Origin: Scleroderma bovista
Taxonomy: Eukaryota; Basidiomycota; Agaricomycetes; Boletales; Sclerodermataceae
NCBI GenBank assembly: GCA_037178675.1
Contig: JAYMGJ010000440.1
Span: forward strand, 1 to 64,000
Direction of reading: 5' to 3'
Length of the DNA: 64,000 nt
Shown: positions 33,210 through 47,325 of the stretch, in pieces
How positions within the stretch are numbered: the stretch's first letter is position 1
Layout of the letters: every line of letters starts with the position of its first letter
Made by a program: the position numbers and the translations under genes
Notes under the pieces: model-generated
The model's database searches: none
Seen by the model: the letters and a program-made list of their open reading frames with translations, nothing else
Told to the model about the DNA's origin: nothing

Positions 33210-35562
33210 ATGCTCAATACCACAGACGATGACGATTACAATCTAGAAGGTTTGGGTTACAAATCCTCCTTCAGAAGAGAGTTCTCCAACCTGGCAACGA
33301 TAAGCTTTGCTTTCAGTATCTTGGTATGTTTCTGTCTGCCAATCGCCCGCTCACCCACCTTATAGCCATGGACATCGCAGGGCCTCTGCTCGAGTGTGGC
33401 TATGACGTTCAATACACCACTACTTCTAGGGGGTCCCACCTCTGTACGTGTTTTCTGAATTGTCCTGGAGTCCTGGCTAATGATCGGTAATCAAGGTAAC
33501 GTGGTGCTGGTTCCTTGGTTCATGGATGTGTCTTGCCCTGGGAGCTAGTATTGCGGAGATTGTATCTGCATTCCCAACGTGCGGGGGACTCTACACCGCC
33601 TCTGCTCGTCTCTGTCCTCGATCTCATCGCGCCGTCGTTGGTTGGATAGTCGGCTGGCTGAACATCCTTGGCCAAGTGGCAGGCGTTTCATCTACGGAAT
33701 TTGGACTCGCCAATATGATTCTGGGAGCCGTTTCGATCACTTCGCCAAGTTTTGTGATCACCCCGGGGAAGACAGTTGGATTGTTTACCGGGCTGCTTAT
33801 TGTCCATGGAACCTTGAACTCCTTTGCAACCAAGTATCTTGCCCTTTTCACACGTAGCTTCGTGTTCGTGAACATCGGTGCCACGATCGCTATCATCATC
33901 GTGCTATTGGCGATGACCCCGAGATCGGAAATGCACACCGCCAGTTATGTGTTTGGAGCCCGGGGCATTATCAATCAAACCGGAGGATGGAATGACGGTA
34001 TTGCATTTCTCTTTGGACTGCTCAGTGTGCAGTGGACAGTATGTGGTGCATTTTATGCTTTCCGCATTCTAATGGTCGAGGGGACTATTCACAGATGACT
34101 GTAAGTCGTACTTCCCGATTACACTACATCATTACTCAGTGCTATCTTAGGATTACGATGCCACTGCCCATATCTCGTAGGTCTTCGGTGATCCTGTGTC
34201 CATTCCTTCTCACAGCTCTCTTAGTGAGGAGGTTCGCCGCGCTGCGTATGCAGGTCCGTTCTACTTGCTTCCACATGCCCTGGCTGATAGATATTCCCTC
34301 CTGCAGCGCCGTCTGCTATCTTCATCGCCGGTATGTTCAACGGGATCCCACTGCTGTAACCATCACCTCATTTCCGCGTATAGTAATTGGAACCGGTATT
34401 CTTGGCTGGATCCTGAATATCGTCCTTGTGCTCTGCTCTGGGAGAATGTGAGTCAAGCTTCTCTCTCTACTGTCTCAAGTAGCTTATATATGCACAGCGA
34501 GGACTTACCCGGCATATCTGGATCGGCATTTTTACAGGTATGCAAATTTAGGGTATAGATCTGTGTATATCAGAACTGAATCTGGCAGATAATGGTGTTG
34601 CGAATGGGCACACCTGTAGCACTCTTTTTATGGGTCAATATGATTAATCTAGGATCTTATTTTCATAACTCTGACCATGCTTCAATTGTAGAGTTTTGTA
34701 TGTATCACTGGCTTTTTTGTTGTCCAAACGGCGCTGCAAGCGTGCTCGCGCACAGTGTACGCCTTCAGTCGCGATCATGGTTAGTCGCCCTCTTTGTCTT
34801 CTTCGAATTTTTCGGCTGCTGACGGAGAGCAGGTCTTCCGGACAATGGGTACTTCGGACACATATCAAGATGGTCTCAGACGCCTTTACGTGCTATTTGG
34901 CTGGCAACTATTCTGTGTGTTTTACCGGGTCTCCTCGACCTCACGTCTTCAATCGCGACCAATGCTATATTCGCCCTCGCCGCTATGGCTCTGGATTTGA
35001 GCTTTATTATACCTATCTTTTTGTACGAATACTTCTGTTTTTTGATTCTTAGCTCTCACCACTACTCCAGACGTCGCGTATATGCAAATCATCCCGAGGT
35101 CCAATTCAAACCGGGTCCCTTTTATATGGGATCTGGTGTCGTTGGCTGGGCCGCAAATATATCTTGCATCTCATGGACTCTATTTATTTCTGTGATCTTC
35201 TCATTACCCACAATTCTTCCCGTCACCAGAGAGAACATGAACTACGCCTCTGTTATCACAATTGGAGTCATCGTTCTCAGTGGGTGAGTCTACTGCTCCT
35301 CCTAAAATATATTATGTACTGACACTACAACACGGGCTTGCAGTATATGGTACATTCTTAGGCGAGCCACATCTTTTGCCCGGTGCGAGCCAAGCACTCT
35401 GACAGTTTCCACAGTGCACATCGACATTACCATGGTGCTATCTCCAATCTCACTGAGGGCGAGCCGGAAGCCAAGCTTGGCTTCAACATTACGAACGAAC
35501 CTGTGGCTCATGTACCAGACCTCCCAAACGAGAAAAATACGCAACAGGACTATGCCGCCTAG
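33210..35562 (+). CDS. APC-family amino acid / GABA permease
   Basis: A polytopic membrane transporter of the amino acid-choline (GABA permease) group. It starts MLNTTDDDDYNLEGLGYKSS, then FRREFSNLATISFAFSIL spliced to GLCSSVAMTFNTPLL. It continues with GASIAEIVSAFPTCGGLYTA, WIVGWLNILGQVAGV, QWTMTDYDATAHISEE (assembled from three exons), RRAAYAAPSAIFIAVIGTG and CSRTVYAFSRDHGLPDNGYF, and ends with an acidic tail EKNTQQDYAA. About 12 membrane helices are expected. About 14 introns interrupt the gene. One coding exon is only six bases (34095-34100, Met-Thr), and another is 26 nt (34151-34176). All junctions keep frame, so the gene appears intact despite its fragmented look. Substrate is not predictable. 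Confidence 0.88.
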
Positions 35563-35956
35563 AGTACTTCTTCCCTGTCACACCCCTCTCACTATCATCC
35601 TGTGGGAATTGTCTTTGTATATCTTCACGTCATGGTCAAATTCGCTCAGCAATATGTGATGTACCTAGACCAAGTTCATGAACTAGTGCACGATTTCCTC
35701 CTAGAACTCACCAGGTTAAGGGGCTAATTACATAACATTCAAGAGACCCGTTCTTCTTGGCCTGCACCATAAGCACTCTGGCGGTTCGCTGCTAATCAGC
35801 AAGACAATAAGCGGGTCCTCATCTAAGGAGCAGTTGGTGCCAGCATGTCCACCACGTCGTGCTGTGTTTGTGGCCTGTACGTGTCTGCAAATCGCAGATT
35901 TTGACACCCGCACACTGGGTTGCATCATGCATGGGGTAATCTATGTATCACCAGTG

Positions 35957-37400
35957 TCGACGCCACGACCACGACCACGACTACCACCGTTGACGGCGTG
36001 ACCGCCATCAGATCGCAACGACTACAGTGACCACGGCCACCACCACAACTATGAGCGACGCCACTGCCAGCCACCATCACCTTCATTCACTCCAACGCAT
36101 CATAACCTCGACCACCACTACCACGATCGACGTTGAACGATAACGGCCACTCAACTCCATCACTGCCACCTTGACCTCAAGCTTGGTACGTCCTCATCCC
36201 TCGAAGTGTCCGTGGCCAATAAGTACACTCCACGCCTATCAAGCACATACATGCTAACTAGTCGGAGAGGAAACGACTGTCTTCCGTCGAATCTTTGGTC
36301 TGCCTTGGGGGGATTAACGCTAACTTATCAATCAGTTCTAAGCGCACAGCAACCGGCAGCAGCGATGGGTGTCGACAGAGGCCATCAATACCACCCCCGC
36401 AGCCTGCGACACAACGACGGCGACGATGGCCACCACCAGTGCAAGCAGCAGCACGACGACGACACCGCCGTTTGCCAACGACAACCATCCCCTCCCTCCA
36501 GCGCATCGACATCGACCGGCCCACCGCCACCACCACATCGCCACAACCAGCCTCCACCACGGCCACTAACGCAACGGCGACAGCCCCATTGCGCCAACAC
36601 GACAATGACGAAGGCCGGTCACCACTCCGCCCGCATCGGCCACCACCTTCACCGTGCAGACGATAACGGCCAGCCCCATTATCATCACCGTCACACAGAC
36701 AACGGCCCCACCACCATGTCGGCGGCCCTACCACAGCACGACCTCACCACCAGATGACGACCCGACCATTACCAGCGCCAACGCCAACGACGATGATGGC
36801 GGCGCTATTAGAAACCATTGTGCTGTCTCAGCAACAGATGACGATGAATGACGATGACAGTGAGTAACTTAACGACAGTGGTCGTTCATCTCCGCTGGTC
36901 ATCACCACCACCCACATGCCGATGGCGGCGGCGGCAGCAGCAGCCAACCAACACCAACACCACCACCGCACGTCCACTCGACCACGACCACGACCGCCGA
37001 CAACGACGACGGGCCAGTGGCCACCACTCGCACGATGATGACGTCAACGGCCTACGAGCACCACCACTGCTCACCACCGACAACACCACCTCTGGCATGG
37101 CCATCGATGTCATGGCCCAACCACCTCATGGGCCCATGAGGACGAACACCATTACCAGGACCGTTGACATCAACGGCCCGACGACTTTAACACGACCATG
37201 ACTACCACCTGTACGACAACACCCGCCACCATCGCCACCGCACGTCGAGTCGATGTCAATAGCCCAACCACCCTAGCCCGTCCCCCACCCCCACCACTGC
37301 GCACCGGTGTCGGCGACCCAACTACCCCAGCATTACCACCACCACCACCACCACCACCAGCGCATGTCAATGGCGGCCCACTATCCCACCATGTTAACAA
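35957..37400. repeat. CCA/GAC-type low-complexity tract, 1.4 kb, strand-asymmetric
   Basis: The plus strand is built almost wholly from A and C with interspersed G, as degenerate CCA, CAC, GAC and ACG triplets; for example a perfect CCACCA run is at 37336-37362. Three frames stay open for 60-180 codons and read as His/Asp/Thr-Pro or Pro/Thr runs. This is composition, not coding conservation. A unique-looking interval at about 36180-36350 interrupts it and carries dispersed repeat copy A. It is likely an expanded microsatellite between the permease and GAPDH. Confidence 0.85.
36260..36310 (+). repeat. Dispersed 50-bp repeat, copy A
   Basis: AGTCGGAGAGGAAACGACTG opens the copy and GTCTGCCTTGGGG closes it. 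Copy B (32880-32930) is inverted relative to this one. It sits inside the low-complexity tract, implying insertion or duplication of a discrete short element. Confidence 0.7.
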
Positions 37401-37582
37401 CTTTACTTAGATTGTCTCCATTACTAAATGTATATAGGTTCGTAATAGAAGTAAGTCACCGTGCATGGGTCGCCATTTGCTCACTGCCTGTATCTGTCAC
37501 ACCGCCGAAGCAAAGTGAGGCATGTGTTTCTCTAACACGTACGAAAGTTATATGATACATGAGGAAAAAAGCACAATTTTGT

Positions 37583-39016
<1,434 letters not shown>

Positions 39017-39434
39017 GCTGAAAAGTGGAGATGGGGATGTTGGGAGAAAAAGAGATCGGAACGCGCTGATTTATGGGTTGGGCTGTTATCGGCGAAATAT
39101 CTTACATAACCCCCCAGCGGGAGGTGGTTTGCTCATTCTCATGCCATTCCGACGACGACGTGCTCTGTCGGCTTCACAGGCTGTTCAAACTTCAAGGTTT
39201 CACGTTCCCTCACCGCACAAGCACCGGCCACTAATCCAGGATCAGAGTCATCATTGACTCACTCTACTAGTACTACTACGGCATGCGATGCTTGAGAACG
39301 AGATTATCCACGCACGTGTAAGCCATTATGTAATAAAGCAATACGTGTCCGGATACGGTATCGTCGAATGCGCGACGTGTCTGTATTTCTTACAGGTTGC
39401 TGGTGAATACCCATCTCTTTCTTCGCCTTGTGTT
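39017..39434. promoter_or_regulatory. Divergent GAPDH/LHS1 promoter
   Basis: A 418-bp region between two start codons. A CT-rich tract (minus strand) lies right before the gpd ATG, with a possible TATA-like CATAAATC about 55 bp upstream of it. CACGTG occurs near 39313. No clear unfolded-protein response element could be picked out by eye. Confidence 0.5.
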
Positions 39435-42408
39435 ATGTGCCGTGTTTCTCTACGGAGAGCTCTATGTCTCTTCGTGGTTCTTGTCTCGCTGTTCGAGACA
39501 TCGCTCGCCGCCGTGCTGGCCATTGACTATGGCGCAGACTGGATAAAAGCTTCCTTAATGAAACCAGGTCTGCCGTTCGACGTCTTGCTGAACAAGGATT
39601 CTAAGAGAAAGATACAATCTTCTGTTGCATGGAAAAGGGATGATAGGCTCTTTGGCACTGACGCCGCCAACCTCGTAAGTTGGTTTGCTCATTCATTCCC
39701 TTTCCATCGGCCTGACTTGTCAAGGCATCCCGTTTTCCATCGGACTCGTTTTCGTCTCTGAAACTCCTGCAAGGCGCACCATACGACTCGCCTCCTGTTT
39801 CTTACTTTAGCCAGATATCCACGTCTGACGTGTTCAAGAGTCCTCGCTCCATGGTATCCCTCCGACGGGGTGACGGCACGGAATGGAGCACCGAGGAGCT
39901 TATTGCCATGCAACTGTCCTACGTGAAGCGACTCGCTGAGGATACTGCCGGGGAGCCTGTCCAGGATGTCATCATTACCGTCCCGCCATATTATACCCAA
40001 TTCGAGCGTGACGCCGTAGCGGACGCAGTGGAAATTTCAGGACTCAGGACGCTTGCTTTGATAAATGATGGAACAGCGGTAGCCATCAATTACGCAATGA
40101 CTCGTACGTTCTCTTCGACACCAGAATACCACGTCATCTATGATGCTGGCGCGTCCTCGACGCGTGCAACCCTTGTTTCCTTCGCATCCGTCGAGGACCC
40201 AAAAACCAAGACACCATACACCCAAATATCTGTTCTTGGAGTTGGTTTCGACCGGTCTACTGGTGGCACCGAGCTGGATAGAAGACTCAGGGAAATTCTG
40301 ATAGACGCATTCATCAGCAAACATAAACGTGATATCCGCAAGGAACGGCGAGGCATGGCAAAACTATGGAAGGAGGCGGGGCGCATCAAGGCTATCTTGA
40401 GCGCCAACACAGACGCGACGGCAACGGTACCGTGTCTTCTTTCTGCATATGATACAATGACGCGACCTTGTGATGGCAGGTTGAGAGCGTTGCTTTTGAC
40501 ATCGACTTCAAGACCAAGGTTACTCGTGCTCAGTTCGAGAAATCCTGTGTGGACTTGCGCGGTCGTTTTGTGCAGCCAATACATGATGCTCTTGCTATCT
40601 CCGGTCTGAAATTGGTGCGCGATAATGTCGTAATAGTCATTTCTTTCCCATTTAATAATGTTTCAGAGTGATGTGTCGTCCGTTATTCTCACCGGTGGAA
40701 GTTCACGGACTCCCATGATTCAAACTGCAGTTAAAGCTGCAGTTGGAGAGTAAGTCTGCCAGTTCTGATGTCGGACGCTGTTTGATGCCCCTCCCCTAGA
40801 GATCGCATCGCTCTCAACGTTAATGCCGACGAAGCGGCCGTCCTCGGTACCCACCATTTCCTTTCTTTCTGCCATTGCTGTATTTACTTGTGAGCATAGG
40901 TGCGGCACTATACGGTGCTTCTCTGTCGAGGCAATTCAAGACGAAAGACATTCGCGTCACGGACACATTTGTACATGAAGTGCAAGCTTCCTACTTCGCT
41001 TCTACGCCAGGTTCGCGAACTATAAACTCGCACATTTTCCCCCGTGGCTCCAAATATGGCACTAAGAAGACGCTGACATTCAACAAACGGAAGGAAGACT
41101 TCTCGCTATGGTTGGACTATAAGAGCGAGGCGGCGACGTATGCATACTTTTTGCCTGCTTTGCATTTTCCTGTGGCTTACAGCTTAGTCTTGTTGTAGTG
41201 GCTTCCCTCGCGAAATCCTTCAGGCGCAGATTTCAGGGGTAGCGGAAGCGCTTGCCAACCTCACAGAGCGAGGTGCAGTTGATCCAGTGATCAAGGCCAC
41301 TGTTGCACTGTCCGAGTCGGGTTTTGTCTCCGTCAAGGAGGCCGTTGCATATGGCGAGATCAAGCCATCTCTAGCAGGTGTGTAAAATCGTCACTTCCTT
41401 ACTGTGATATATCAAGTGCGTGCAGCCAAGCTGAAGAAATTCATCACTGGGGATGCAGGAGAGTCAGAAGTCGTCGAGAATGGAGAGACAGAACCCAAAC
41501 AGGCTGTAATGTCCAAAGACATGACAGAGAGGGGTGATGCTATCACCATTCCTCTTAATCTGGCCACAGTATACTCGACGCTCTCACCAATGTCTGTGGC
41601 CGAAAAGAAAATGGCTCGGGATAGGTCTGTCTTTACTACGCGTACCAGGGCAAAGAGGTGACTTTCTACAGATTGCGAGCGCTAGACAACATGGAAATAT
41701 CCAAGCAAGTCCGCGAGGAGGCATTTAATACGCTCGAAGGGTACCTATACAAGCTTCGGGATCTCCTCAGTAATGGGCCTGAAACGCCATTCATGAAGTG
41801 CTCCAAGCCCTCGGAGAGGGAGACGATTTCCCGCAGGGTCGCTGATGCCTCCGCCTGGCTCAACAACGAGGGTGAAGCAGCAGACACCTCGACACTTTTC
41901 GAGAAGCGCAGAGCATTAGAGTAAGACCGATGTACCCAGGATAGCTGCACATTGCTCACACCTTCGTAGATCTCTTGAGAAACCCATCGTACATCGCTAT
42001 AAGGAAATAGAAGAGTTCCCAGAAGCATTAAATAACAGCCAGAAGTGGAACTGGTCTACCCGGCTCTTCCTTGGTGAAGCCAGAGCCAATCTCACAGCGG
42101 AAGCTGCTGCAGGTGTTCCTTCGAAATGGACGGCCGAGGAACTCGACACGTTGGAAGCGGCACTCAAAGAACATGAAGTTTGGTTGAACGATGGGGTGGA
42201 AAAGCAGAAACGAGTCAAGATGAACGAGGACCCCGCAATCGAGACTAAGGATATGCGGTCGAAAGCCAAGGCGCTCGAGCTCCACTTGCAAAGACTGGTG
42301 AGACGGAGGGTGCCAAAGGTGAAAAAGGCGCCCAAGTCGCCAGAGGCAGACGAGGATGGAGAATCAAATCGCACTGGTGGTAAACAATCAGGACATGATG
42401 AGCTATAG
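39435..42408 (+). CDS. lhs1: ER-lumenal Hsp70-like chaperone Lhs1/GRP170 with HDEL signal
   Basis: An Hsp110/GRP170-type nucleotide exchange factor and holdase for BiP in the ER. The signal peptide (CRVSLRRALCLFVVLVSLFETSLA) is followed by the Hsp70 nucleotide-binding domain: VLAIDYGADWIKASLMKPG, VQDVIITVPPYYTQFERDAV, ALINDGTAVAINYA, VIYDAGASSTRATLVS, and SSVILTGGSSRTPMIQ. A substrate domain and long charged helical C-terminal region follow (KWNWSTRLFLGEA, PSKWTAEELDTLEAAL). The protein ends SGHDEL, a canonical ER retrieval signal, which confirms the C-terminus. About six introns occur. Length about 860 residues suits the family. An ATG further upstream at 39288 is ignored because it would bury the signal peptide. 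Confidence 0.94.
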
Positions 42409-43719
42409 ACGATCGTGTATAACGCTCTGGGACAATTCACAATATGACCCAATATTTCATAAAATATTGATCTCGCAGTGCAAAGGTTTGTGTAAGAAGT
42501 CTGTCCACTTCACCGTTACGCCAGAAGGCCAAAGTATGTTCTGAGTAGAAGGAATAGTTGCCCATCCATTTCGTCATGCTGTGTTTGTGGCGGTACGTGT
42601 GTCTGTGGGTGCCGGCGGAATCCGGATCAGTGTGTTGCGTCGTGCTTTCCGCATCGTCTTTAGCCATGAATGCATGACTGCGAAATGTTTCGTCGCCATC
42701 GAACGTGCGTTTCCTCCGGCCAACCGTGACGTCGTTTGAACTTCCGTTATCAACCATATGACGGTTCGCCGTGGCACTGCGTGTCCCAGCCTGTATCTAC
42801 ACAGAGCCAGCCCTCCGGTTTTCGTTGGCTGTGATCCGCAGTACGTGTTTACAACGAGTTGCGACTATGCTTCCGGGCTTTCGTACCAGCCTTTGACCAG
42901 TTGCCGATTCATGCATGTTACCGTCGGATGTGGCCACCGAAGCTGTTCCTGTATACTAATAATCCGGACTCAGGTAAGCCACTAGTATACTGTCGGAAGT
43001 CTTTGGAAACCGGTAATCCAGGCCCTAAGTTGGGCCTAAGATTTTTCCGACGATGTAATCTGCCCAAGTACCTAACACCGTCTCTGTCGAAACGGGTAGA
43101 ACTTATCGTGTGAAGACAGCGAACCCAGTTGCGATCCTCAATAATTCATACTGGCCCTATCACCTCTCCTCTAGAGGGCAGCCCATAATATGCGCTCGAG
43201 TGGGGCAACTGCTGGTATGTTGGGCATGTCTCATCTCATTGTTATCCATCCTCTCGTATGCCTTCCACTGAGTCACTCTTGCTTGACGAACTCTGTGGCT
43301 CCAAGTTACCTTACTCCCACTTGACGATGGGAATTTCAATAATTTCGAATCGAAGCCGCCTCGTATCACTCGCTGTCCCACTGGTGTGAATGATCTCTGC
43401 TGCCTTGACATTTCTTCCCTCACTGCTGTTGTTGCAGGACAGTACCATCTAATTACATATTTCGAATACTTCACATCTCAAATATCGAACCTACATGTAT
43501 GCTCCATGTCTGTTTGTTTGGCGTTACATTTCAATGCTGACCTGGACTAAGTTTAGCTTCCACGTCGCCCAATCATCGCATTTTGTCTCGTGAAGTAAAA
43601 CCCTTGGTGGGTCTCATTTGGTTCCTCTTCCAAGTATTAAGCCTTAGTATCCTAGGAAGCTAGACTTTCGTGAATTGCGGTCGTGAACATCCACCTGCAT
43701 CTGCAGACGCTACCGCACA
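42409..43719. other. 1.3-kb spacer, no recognised gene
   Basis: Short open frames on both strands (for example 42859-43113 plus) lack recognisable domains. A 25-bp block near 42576 (GCTGTGTTTGTGGC then GTACGTGT) resembles one at about 35860, which may be chance or another short dispersed repeat. The promoter of the TPR-HET gene must lie at its right end. Confidence 0.35.
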
Positions 43720-46700
43720 ATGCAGAACCTAGACGGTGCTATCACCCGAAATCGGAGAAAATTGGAACTTCATCCCCCGGGGAATGCGGGTCGTGCTTTA
43801 GCCCTGTACGAGCTCGCAAACTCCCTGAGGGACAAATTCTCGGAGAGAGATGAATTAGCGGATTTAAACGAGGCCATTACGCTACATCGATTAGCGCTGG
43901 ACCTCCGTCCAGCAGGTCATCCTGATCATCACGCATCACTTTACCGGCTCGCGCGTTGCCTATGGCGCAGGTACAAGAAACAGGCTACCACATCTGACCT
44001 GGAGGAAGCCATCATACTCGGACGAGCTGCATTAGAGCTTCGTCCCCTGGGCCACTCTGGTCGTGTCTTCACTCTTATCAGTCTTGCAGATTACTTGGGA
44101 GACAGGTTCCAGAAACTCAGTGAAAATGCTGATCTCGACGAGGCGATTTCACTGTATCGATCAGCTTTGGACCTCTGTCCCGTGGGTTATGCAGATCGGT
44201 CAGACTTACTGCATAACCTCTCATTTTACTTTTGGAGCAGGTACGGAAAACAGGCTACCATGTCCGACTTGGAAGAGGCCATCATATTCAGTCGAGCTGC
44301 GTTAGAGCTCCGACCTCTGGGCCACGCAGGTCGTGCCTCCACTCTCAACAACCTTGCAGATAACCTGAGGAACAGGTTCATTAAGGTCGGAGAAGATGCT
44401 AACCTCGATGAGGCGATTGCACTACTTCGATCAGCGTTGGAAATCTGTCAGTCGGGTCATTCCGATCGCTCAACTTCATTAAATAATCTCGTTGATTGTC
44501 TGAAGTCCCGATTCGAGAAGCACGGGGCCGCAGCAGACTTGGATGAACTCATCACCCTCCATCGAGCCATACTGGATCTCCGGCCGTCGGGACATCCCCA
44601 TGCCACATCCCTCCTTTTGCGTCACCTTCGAAAACGGCTGCAGAAATATGATAGAAGTGCAGACTTAAATGAATGCATCTCCCTTGGACGAGTTATACTG
44701 TCGCAGCATGAACCTGGGCATTCCACTCGTACTACATCTCTCCTGGACCTTGCATCAGATCTTTTCAGAAGATTTCAGAAAACTGGGACAGCCACTGACT
44801 TAGCAGAGGCAATCACACTCGGCCGAAGCTTACTGAACATCCATCCTCCGGGAGCCCCTGGTTATGCCACATACCTTAACACCCTCCTGATCTACCTGAC
44901 AGAACAGCTTGACAAATGTGGTGAGATAGAAGATTTTAAGGAAGCTATCTCCCTCGCACGGAAGTCCCTGGAACTGCGTCCTGCTGAGGATTCTGGCCGT
45001 GTATCTTCTCTTGGTACCCTTGCAAGTTTCCTTTCAGCCAAATTTCATGCAGAGGGTGACCTTGTTGATTTGGAAGAAGCCATCGCGTTGCGCCGAGATA
45101 TATCAGACTTGTCCAACTGCTTCATCGCTTCATGAACTTTCCCTCTGCTTGTTGGACCGTTTCGATCAACTAGCCGACCCAGCTGACATAGATGAGGCCA
45201 TCACACTGGAGTCGTCTGTGTTGAAGCACTGTCTGCCAGAATACAGTGATTGGGCCATGTCACGCAAAAGTCTCGTTTTATACCGTCAAAAGAAGGCCAA
45301 GAAACCAGCGCCTAAAGCTGATCTAGATGGCATCAAGAAGCTGATCGAGAGTGCCATTTACGATACCCTCGAATCCCTTCCACCACGACTACTTAATACG
45401 CATACCGGCACCCTTTTTTGTCGAGATGCGCTGGCCTCCGAGTTCGAAAACAGTCGGGAATATAACCAACTACTTCGATCGTCAGCCATAACATACTCTA
45501 CTCCCCACCGCGACAGCCATATCCGTAGAGCGGTTTCGTCATACTTCCAATATGTTACATTATCCCACCGATGGGGCAAAGACGAGCCGCTTCTACGTCA
45601 CGTCCAAGGCCGTGACATCTATGACATGGACCTCACAGATGGCATCGCAAAGCTGCAGATGTTCTGTGCTACTTGCTTGCGAATCTGGATACTTATGGGG
45701 GTGGTGCGATACTTGCTGCATTGACAAAGATAGCACTGTGGAGCTTGCAAGAGCCATCGCCTCCATGTTCTCGTGGTATCGGCGATCGGCTCTCACTATT
45801 GTGTACCTTGCTGACGTTGCTAGAAATGGCAAGCTGTCCAGTAGTGAGTGGTTCAAACGTGGTTGGACACTCCAGGAGCTACTCGCACCCCGCAATGTGT
45901 TGTTCTACACACGAGAATGGTCTCTCTACAAAAGCTCTTCATCCCCAAACCACAAGGAGGATGATGTAGTGTTGACCGAACTAGAAGCAGCGACGGGCAT
46001 AGAGCGACATCATCTCATTGATTTCAGTCCAGGTTTGGACAGCGCACGATCGAGACTACAATGGGCATCGGGACGCCGCACTACAGAGCCAGAGGATGCA
46101 GCGTATTCGCTTCTTGGCATTTTCAGCGTTTTCTTACCCATCATCCCCGGTGAATCAGCCGAGAATGCTCTTGGGCGTCTTCTTACAGAACTCATATCAC
46201 AGTCAGGGGACATCTCGGTTCTCGACTGGGTCGGGGAGGCGTCACCATTCCATAGCTGCTTCCCAGCCCGAATTGCGTCATACCAGTCTCTACCCTGTCG
46301 ATCATCCACGTACCATGGAAACGAGCTGAAGCCATCCAAGTACAATGTCCAAGAATTTCAAGCAGAACAATTGTTCGATTCGCTCTTAATGTCAGACCCC
46401 CCGCATTTCATTGGTCGACGACTTCGGTTGTCATGTATCATACATCAGGTTACAGCATTCCGGTTGCAACAGGCAGATTCCTGCGCCTCACAATATGTGT
46501 ACAGCATCCTGGCCGAAGGCCTGATACCTCTCAGCATCACATTATCCAGCGAGCTTATTGTAACAGACACATCGCGCTCTACCCTTCCATATGTTCTGAT
46601 CCGACCATGGCATTCAAAATTCGCCTCATACACGGGGGTCGACAATACGGCTGCTTCCAACTTGGTCACAATGCTTGGACAGCCATTTAGCGCGCTTTTA

Positions 46701-46820
46701 TTAGAAGAACACTCCGGAAACGAGTATAAAAGGATTGCTTCATCTTCTGTCATTATCGCCCGTCTCGCTGATGTGGCTAGTATCTTGCGAAGCAAAGTGC
46801 AGTCCCTTAATGTAGTATAA
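43720..46820 (+). pseudogene. TPR-repeat plus HET-domain protein, broken by two frameshifts
   Basis: HET domains act in fungal non-self recognition and regulated cell death, and N- or C-terminal repeats often mediate sensing. Frame one (43720-45135) encodes ten 42-44-residue TPR-like units with a repeating DLxEAIxLxR signature. At about 45120 the frame changes without splice sites, and the second frame (to 45724) holds an eleventh unit, a linker, and the HET opening motif YVTLSHRWGKDEPL. Near 45672 an apparent extra T moves to a third frame: GYLWGWCDTCCIDKD, ALTIVYLADV, FKRGWTLQELLAPRNVLFY, then a 250-residue C-terminal part to 46820. The domains are otherwise intact, so the damage is recent or the assembly has errors. 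Confidence 0.85.
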
Positions 46821-47325
46821 TAAGAGGTGCGTCCTGCTGGCACTTTTCCGCTTGAACTTGTCATCCATGCCGCCTAATACAGGTATGAATGATATCATGT
46901 GGACGTAACTTGGTTGGAAAGTTATTGACGGCCACACCACATTATGGACTGGGGTTGAGAGGGTGGAAGCCTGTTTCAGAGTTTGGACTTAGCCTTGCCC
47001 CATCCCATCACCCGTCATTGTTTTTCTCACTGGACGTTGCACTTACGGTGTATTCATGGAGTTAACAAGGTCCTTTGGTCCTTTATTTCTACGTCCGCAG
47101 TAGAGTTCTGACAGATTCTTAACGAGTGAGCCCGGAAATAAAGCGTGTCCAAAGACTGCTAGACGGCGATGCCAGCTAGCAGTCATCGGACACACCTTAT
47201 TCCCATAAATGCACTCTAATATCCATCTGACTTGCATCTTGACATGCGTTACTGATTGTTTGGTCTTGCATCGTCATGCACGTCTAAGTCGTTAGTTCAT
47301 CTCCATTGTCCTCACCTCTTCATAA
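46821..47325. other. Spacer after the TPR-HET pseudogene
   Basis: No gene or repeat is recognised in about 500 bp between the HET stop codon and the probable LTR. Confidence 0.4.

Noticed and set aside
34021..34460. The permease as a frameshifted pseudogene
   Set aside because: At first the frames look broken, but a 6-nt exon and several 25-35-nt exons with GT-AG sites restore one continuous conserved frame.
36206..37410. Open frames of 60-183 codons in the CCA/GAC tract
   Set aside because: They arise from the triplet composition, occur in several frames and both strands, and show no domain or conserved codon pattern.
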